Below, one piece after another: positions 6,306 to 9,822 of a stretch of 9,822 nucleotides of DNA (positions are counted from its first letter, which is position 1; each line of letters starts with the position of its first letter). The position numbers and the translations under genes were made by a program. The notes below the pieces were generated by a model. It made no database searches. It was not told where the DNA came from and was given only the letters and a program-made list of their open reading frames with translations. The stretch is from an uncultured Spirochaetaceae bacterium (lineage in GTDB: Bacteria > Spirochaetota > Spirochaetia > Treponematales > Treponemataceae): NCBI GenBank assembly GCA_902766345.1, contig CACXDK010000023.1, positions 1-9,822 of the forward strand, read 5' to 3'.

Positions 6306-6958
6306 TGTTTTATTACTACAAGATTACGTTCATGGTCTTCAAGAAATGGTACTGTGAGCGTAATTTTCTTATAGGCAGGAATGAGAGACTGTACGGCTTG
6401 CATTTCTGCTTCAATCTTTTCTGACCGTGCTTTATATGCGGCTATAGTGCCGTCTTTCCTTAACATTGAATACAGAGTTTTTATTATTTTTTTATCAAAT
6501 GGGTGAAATGCTCTGAATACTTCAATATCAAATGATGCTGGCGGTACGCTGTCCGCTTGTGTACAAAGTACGCTGGTATTAGTAAGTCCCATTTTTTTTA
6601 TTGCAGATTCAAGGAAGACACATCGTTTTTCCATGCGTTCAACGAGTGTAAAGCGTACTTCTGGGAAAGCGACCGAAAGCGGTATTCCTGGGCATCCGCC
6701 GCCGCTACCTATGTCTCCAATTTGAACTGGAGATGATGTTTTAGCATACGAAGCGATGATTTCTTTTAGTGCAGGAACGGCTGCCAGGCTGTCTAATACG
6801 TGATTTATGGCAAGTTCATCGGCAGAATCTGCTTTCATCAGATTATATGTTTTGTTGAATTCTAGTACACATTCAATATAGGTTTCGAGCATTCCATACT
6901 GTTCTGATGACAAGGCTAGTGCAAGCTTTTCTGCTCCTTCGTGCAGTTTTTTTATCAT
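6302..6958 (-). CDS. rsmG: 16S rRNA (guanine-527-N7)-methyltransferase RsmG (GidB)
   Basis: 218 residues, usual length. It methylates N7 of G527 in the 530 loop of 16S rRNA with S-adenosylmethionine; loss of this enzyme in other bacteria gives low-level streptomycin resistance. Family signatures are LEFNKTYNLM (32-41), INHVLDSL (51-58), the SAM-binding glycine loop GDIGSGGGCPGIPL (81-94), FTLVERMEKRCVFLE (103-117, acidic E107 for the SAM ribose) and AAYKAR (173-178). FRAF at 148-151 stands where SRA is more usual. The ATG lies five bases after the stop of the secreted-protein gene. GGAG at the end of that gene (CTTGGAGAATAA) serves as ribosome binding site, so the two are translationally coupled. 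It is the last gene of the minus-strand operon. Confidence 0.95.
   Translation of the reverse strand: MIKKLHEGAEKLALALSSEQYGMLETYIECVLEFNKTYNLMKADSADELAINHVLDSLAAVPALKEIIASYAKTSSPVQIGDIGSGGGCPGIPLSVAFPEVRFTLVERMEKRCVFLESAIKKMGLTNTSVLCTQADSVPPASFDIEVFRAFHPFDKKIIKTLYSMLRKDGTIAAYKARSEKIEAEMQAVQSLIPAYKKITLTVPFLEDHERNLVVIKH
6323..6367 (+). terminator. Possible terminator of the TPR gene inside the rsmG 3' end
   Basis: ATTACGTTCA (6323-6332) can pair with TGAGCGTAAT (6355-6364), ten pairs including one G-U, around a 22-base loop, followed by TTTCTT. It lies just after the TPR stop codon but within rsmG coding sequence on the other strand, so it may be chance. It is the only candidate found, since the convergent genes leave no intergenic space. 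Confidence 0.25.
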
Positions 6959-6963
6959 CTGCG

Positions 6964-7881
6964 TTATTCTCCAAGATCTACAAGAAGTTCAAGTTTCCAG
7001 TTAGGATCGGAAGTACGCATTGATACAAAATTACCAGTACGGTTTGCTTCCATGTTTTTACGCTGTGAAAGCTGGTAAAGGAAAGAATTTGGATTTTCAA
7101 TGTCCTGTGTTACTGCCGTAGCTGATGAGTAATTTGCACAGTCTGAAGAATCAGGCTTTGCTTTGAACAGAATGTGAAATGTTTCATTCATCATTCTGCC
7201 GTTGGCATTATAGCGGCGGTCTCCTGTTACGAGGAAGGTTCCGTCTTTCTGTACGTCGGAAATGTAAACTGTACGGCATGTGCGTAATACGTCATAACCG
7301 TTTACAGTGAAGCGTAAAAGTGTTGACTTTGTATGTGATGCATTGTCTGTAGATGATGTATGTGTAACATTGTCTGCTTTAGCCTTTACGGATGTGTCTT
7401 GTACGGCTGCGGTTGATGATGAGGAGGCAGTGTTATCGCCTTTAATTTCTTCAAGGCGGTTGAGTACTTTTTTCAAAAGTCTGTTTGTTTCATCAGCAGA
7501 GTTTGTTTTGTATGAATTGTCGTAAGAATAGGAGCGTTCATCAAAAATAGATCCGAGCTGTCCCAAAAGACCTTTCTGGCTTAAAAGTGAAAGATCACTT
7601 GCAGAAATTGAAGTGAGCGTGTTTTCGGCTTCTTCTGCTTCGGTTGCAGCGATAGATGATGCTGCTGATGTGGATGCGGAAGAAGATGATTTTGACGGAT
7701 TGTTATTGGATGGGCCTGTATATACGGAATTTGAATTGTTTCCAGGTACATAAAAACCGTTACCTATTGTAGGAGCTGATACTGTTGGCATTGACATGTC
7801 AAACATTGAAGACTGTGCAAGAGCACAAACATTTAGGAATAACGCAATAATTGCACCTGAAATAAATTTACATACTTGCAA
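6964..7881 (-). CDS. Secreted Ser/Ala/Thr-rich protein of unknown function
   Basis: 305 residues from the chosen TTG start; I do not recognise the family. The N-terminus is a signal peptide: basic start, hydrophobic ISGAIIALFLNV, then ALA before Gln as a likely signal peptidase I site near residue 22. The following ~130 residues are low-complexity (Asn/Ser-rich, then runs of Ser, Ala and Thr), with a short charged helix LLKKVLNRLEEIK. A second Ser/Thr-rich linker leads to a C-terminal, apparently beta-rich domain (about 185-305) with two cysteines, RTCRT and SDCAN, that could form a disulfide. GGAGG at 7888-7892 stands six bases before TTG at 7879-7881, which favours this start; the TTG at 7894-7896 would place that site inside the gene. 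The start overlaps the metallopeptidase stop by 14 bases. Location in periplasm or outer envelope is inferred. Confidence 0.75.
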   Translation of the reverse strand: MQVCKFISGAIIALFLNVCALAQSSMFDMSMPTVSAPTIGNGFYVPGNNSNSVYTGPSNNNPSKSSSSASTSAASSIAATEAEEAENTLTSISASDLSLLSQKGLLGQLGSIFDERSYSYDNSYKTNSADETNRLLKKVLNRLEEIKGDNTASSSSTAAVQDTSVKAKADNVTHTSSTDNASHTKSTLLRFTVNGYDVLRTCRTVYISDVQKDGTFLVTGDRRYNANGRMMNETFHILFKAKPDSSDCANYSSATAVTQDIENPNSFLYQLSQRKNMEANRTGNFVSMRTSDPNWKLELLVDLGE

Positions 7882-8677
7882 GACTTTCCTCCACAAATTC
7901 CAGACGGTGTGTCAGTTCATTGATTGTTTTCGTAAGACGTTCTCGTTCTTTTTCAAGTTTTGCCTTAGGATCAACTTCCTGAGCTTTCTTTTTCATCATG
8001 GCTACAACTCCGACAGGACTTTTCCCAGCCTTAATTGCATCCTGAACCTTTGCCCTTTCATCTGATTTTTTTACAGATGCTACAAGTTTCATGTTGTCAA
8101 AACCCATAGCTGCATCAGAATCGGGGAGTACACTTATTTTTTGTACTGATCGAGCTGTGCTGCGTGGAAGTTGCAAAACTCTATCGACATAATCTTCATA
8201 ACGGATATTTGCCTGTTCACAGAGTGTTTGTGCTTTCACAAGAGCCCGTCCGAATTCAATCATTAAATGACCGTTTGGTTCTATGTATTTTTCACGGATT
8301 TCCTTGGTAAGAGCTTCAAGCTCTGGGGAATCTGCTATATCTATTTTATAATATCCCTTTTCCTCTGCTACTTCAAGCAAAGATTCAAATTTGGCCCAAA
8401 AATACTTATTGTGACTACGCATTTCATGTGGTGGTTCTTTACCTCCATTTTCTTGAATGCGCTCTTCATTTATAAGATGATGAACATATTCATGTACTGC
8501 TGTATATACTAGCTGATTATCTGTCTTGAAATTTTTGTTGTGCAGGATTATTTCACGTGTGTCTGGCTTATAAAGTCCGTTTACACGCTTGCTTTCTTTT
8601 CCTGATTGTACTACACTGAATTCCAATGAACATTCTTGAATGTCCAGCAGCATATCCTTTATTTTTTCATTTTCCAT
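7868..8677 (-). CDS. SprT/YgjP-like zinc metallopeptidase with HTH-like and coiled-coil tail
   Basis: 269 residues. The motif VHEYVHHL gives HExxH at H62-E63-H66. RSHNKYFWAKFESLL (87-101) supplies a probable third zinc ligand, H89, in the H-x-x-F/W pattern of SprT-like and YgjP-like proteins. There is no signal peptide or membrane segment, so it is cytoplasmic. After the catalytic part, residues ~150-180 (CEQANIRYEDYVDRVLQLPR, STARSVQKI) look like a helix-turn-helix. Then comes MGFDNMKLVASVKKSDERA with AIKAGKSP, a pattern I associate with ParB-like or phage regulatory proteins, though this is from memory. A basic coiled coil (~235-265) ends the chain. A regulator-cleaving or DNA-associated protease is a reasonable guess, but the substrate is unknown. 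GAGGTGA lies just before the ATG, 12 bases after the rsmE stop. Confidence 0.82.
   Translation of the reverse strand: MENEKIKDMLLDIQECSLEFSVVQSGKESKRVNGLYKPDTREIILHNKNFKTDNQLVYTAVHEYVHHLINEERIQENGGKEPPHEMRSHNKYFWAKFESLLEVAEEKGYYKIDIADSPELEALTKEIREKYIEPNGHLMIEFGRALVKAQTLCEQANIRYEDYVDRVLQLPRSTARSVQKISVLPDSDAAMGFDNMKLVASVKKSDERAKVQDAIKAGKSPVGVVAMMKKKAQEVDPKAKLEKERERLTKTINELTHRLEFVEESLASM
7888..7892 (-). promoter_or_regulatory. Ribosome binding site that decides the start of the secreted protein
   Basis: On the minus strand GGAGG is followed by AAAGTC and then TTG, an ideal six-base spacing. It lies within the last codons of the metallopeptidase gene, in keeping with coupled translation. It argues for the downstream TTG (7881) over the TTG that begins at 7896. 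Confidence 0.6.
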
Positions 8678-8689
8678 AAAATCACCTCG

Positions 8690-9454
8690 TTAAAGAACGC
8701 CCATTGCACTGAGTACTATGCTGGCGCATACTGTTGATGCTGTTTCGGTTCTAAGTATTCGGCTACCCATGCCAAGAAGTGTGAAGCCGTGTTCTGAAAG
8801 ACAATTTCGTTCTTTGTCTGTCCATCCGCGTTCACTGCCGATTGCAGCTATATATATAGACGGTTTTTTCTGTGCGTTATTTACAAGAAATTGGGTAAGC
8901 GATTGCTCAGGTTTTACATTGTCTAGACCCATGCACAGTTTTGATTTCGTTTGGAGCATTGCATCGTTTTCAAGGAAATTAATACATTCCAGCAGAGAAT
9001 TATGTTTTACAAGCTGAGGAATATGTGTGCTTGCAGCCTGTACTGTACCATCTAACAGCATTTTTATTCCTGCCTCTGTTTTTGCCAGGTCAGATTTTAG
9101 ATATGATTTTTCACCGAGTTCTGTTCCTACTAGATGTATTTGGCAAACGCCAAGTCCTGCCATGTCGCGAAGAAGTCTTTTAAGCTGGATTGGACGCGGA
9201 AATCCAATAATCATTATTAAAGGGTAGAGAGGTTTTCCATCTCTTTCTGGAGTGAAGGAAAAATGAATAAAACTGCCTTCCTTTTTGTGTTCTATTGATG
9301 TAATGAGGGCAGATCCTGCTTGTCCGTTTATGACTCCGGCATGAAAAGAGTCTCCTTCTTTTTTGTGAAGGATTTTTATTAAGTGAGATGCCCGTTCATC
9401 ATTCATTGAAAGCGGGTGGTTTATTTCTTCCTGCGAAAAAAGACAAATGTTCAT
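8690..9454 (-). CDS. rsmE: 16S rRNA (uracil-1498-N3)-methyltransferase RsmE
   Basis: 254 residues, typical length. It methylates N3 of U1498 in 16S rRNA late in 30S assembly. The N-terminal ~70 residues form the PUA-like RNA-binding part (ERASHLIKILHKKEGD). The rest is the SPOUT methyltransferase fold with a C-terminal knot: IIGFPRPIQLKRLLRDMAGLG (82-102), IGSERGWTDKE (205-215) and LGMGSRILRTETAS (227-240), which form the SAM-binding knot. The central EQSxR-like motif common in the family reads TVQAAST (137-143) here, an unusual variant. The start ATG overlaps the ABC ATPase stop as ATGA, so translation is coupled. It is followed after 12 bases by the metallopeptidase gene. Confidence 0.95.
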   Translation of the reverse strand: MNICLFSQEEINHPLSMNDERASHLIKILHKKEGDSFHAGVINGQAGSALITSIEHKKEGSFIHFSFTPERDGKPLYPLIMIIGFPRPIQLKRLLRDMAGLGVCQIHLVGTELGEKSYLKSDLAKTEAGIKMLLDGTVQAASTHIPQLVKHNSLLECINFLENDAMLQTKSKLCMGLDNVKPEQSLTQFLVNNAQKKPSIYIAAIGSERGWTDKERNCLSEHGFTLLGMGSRILRTETASTVCASIVLSAMGVL

Positions 9455-9822
9455 TTTGCTGTTTCTGAATTCTGATGAGTATTCTGCATGGCAAGAATAG
9501 CATTTGCAGACTGAACAAGTTCTTCTCTGGTCATGTCTTCTCCATTTTTTAACATGGAAACAGGAACTCCATAGGCTTTTTCAAGAGATTCATCTGTCAT
9601 GATTTCTTCTGGGGTTCCATAATCCATGTCTCGATTAGGATAGAACAGAATTACGTTCTGTGCATATTTACGCGTTAAGTCTAATTCATGCATAGAAATA
9701 AAAAATGCTGTCTTTGTTTTTTCTGCATACTCCTTAAGGTATGCCAGAGAGTTTTCTTTTTGTTGTTGTTCCATGGCAAACATTGGTTCATCCATAAATA
9801 TGCTTGCACTACCGTATAAAAG
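9451..9822 (-). CDS. ABC transporter ATP-binding protein, C-terminal part (FecE/BtuD-like)
   Basis: The reading frame is open to the window edge, so the 5' end is missing; 123 residues are visible. It begins LLYGSASIFMDEPMFAMEQQ: IFMDEP is the Walker B box with its catalytic glutamate, preceded by the end of the helix after the signature motif. FFISMHELDLTRKYA carries the H-loop histidine. GTPEEIMTDESLEKAYGVPV is the tail typical of ATPases for iron-siderophore, haem or cobalamin importers. The usual SALD of the D-loop is FAME here. The ATG at 9793-9795 lies inside Walker B and cannot be the start. The substrate cannot be deduced without the missing permease and binding-protein genes. Its stop overlaps rsmE by four bases (ATGA), placing it upstream in the same operon. 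Confidence 0.85.
   Translation of the reverse strand, partial: LLYGSASIFMDEPMFAMEQQQKENSLAYLKEYAEKTKTAFFISMHELDLTRKYAQNVILFYPNRDMDYGTPEEIMTDESLEKAYGVPVSMLKNGEDMTREELVQSANAILAMQNTHQNSETAK

Noticed and set aside
7815..7830. Lipobox in the secreted protein (FLNVC)
   Set aside because: Asn-Val before Cys fits poorly even with relaxed spirochaete rules, and ALA-Gln directly after is a good signal peptidase I site.
9793..9795. ATG as start of the ABC gene
   Set aside because: It falls within the Walker B motif (IFMDEP) and the frame stays open to the window edge, so the gene is truncated by the window.
1..9822. CRISPR array, tRNA, rRNA, insertion sequence or attachment site
   Set aside because: No regularly spaced repeats, cloverleaf, rRNA-like stretch, transposase or integrase reading was found.

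Overview
The window looks like chromosomal DNA of a low-to-medium G+C, free-living or gut/rumen-type spirochaete, most likely a Treponema. This is an inference from overall gene style: a long-form HisG, a membrane-anchored TPR protein, a conserved secreted hypothetical, and decayed AAA-ATPase/PD-(D/E)XK family genes. No rRNA or other decisive marker is present. Host-restricted treponemes such as T. pallidum are known to lack histidine biosynthesis, so hisG and hisB argue for a less reduced relative.

Region 1 (1-788) is a gene graveyard on the + strand. It holds two successive remnants of the same family (AAA-ATPase-like protein with a C-terminal PD-(D/E)XK nuclease domain). Each carries an internal deletion and a frame change. 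Between them lies an AT-rich spacer with three copies of an 11-base motif that can form two mutually exclusive hairpins. A strong bidirectional terminator (735-763) closes the region.

Region 2 (789-3074, minus strand) is a tight three-gene unit hisG-hisB-lytTR. HisG (first step of histidine synthesis, with its C-terminal regulatory domain) and HisB (dehydratase only) are followed by a four-helix membrane protein fused to a LytTR DNA-binding domain. A well-spaced promoter lies so close to hisG that its mRNA would be nearly leaderless.

Region 3 (3209-6305, plus strand) holds a divergent Lrp/AsnC regulator overlapping a class I aminotransferase by one base, a pair resembling alaR-alaT of Bacillus subtilis. 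It is followed by a membrane-anchored TPR protein whose C-terminus looks like a catalytically dead Mrr-type nuclease domain.

Region 4 (6302-9822, minus strand) is a compact operon, in transcription order: an ABC-transporter ATPase (5' end outside the window), rsmE, a zinc metallopeptidase with an HTH-like tail, a secreted Ser-rich protein of unknown function, and rsmG. Junctions are overlaps or gaps of 5-12 bases, so the two 16S rRNA methyltransferases are probably co-expressed with the envelope-related and protease genes. The operon converges on the TPR gene with overlapping stop codons.
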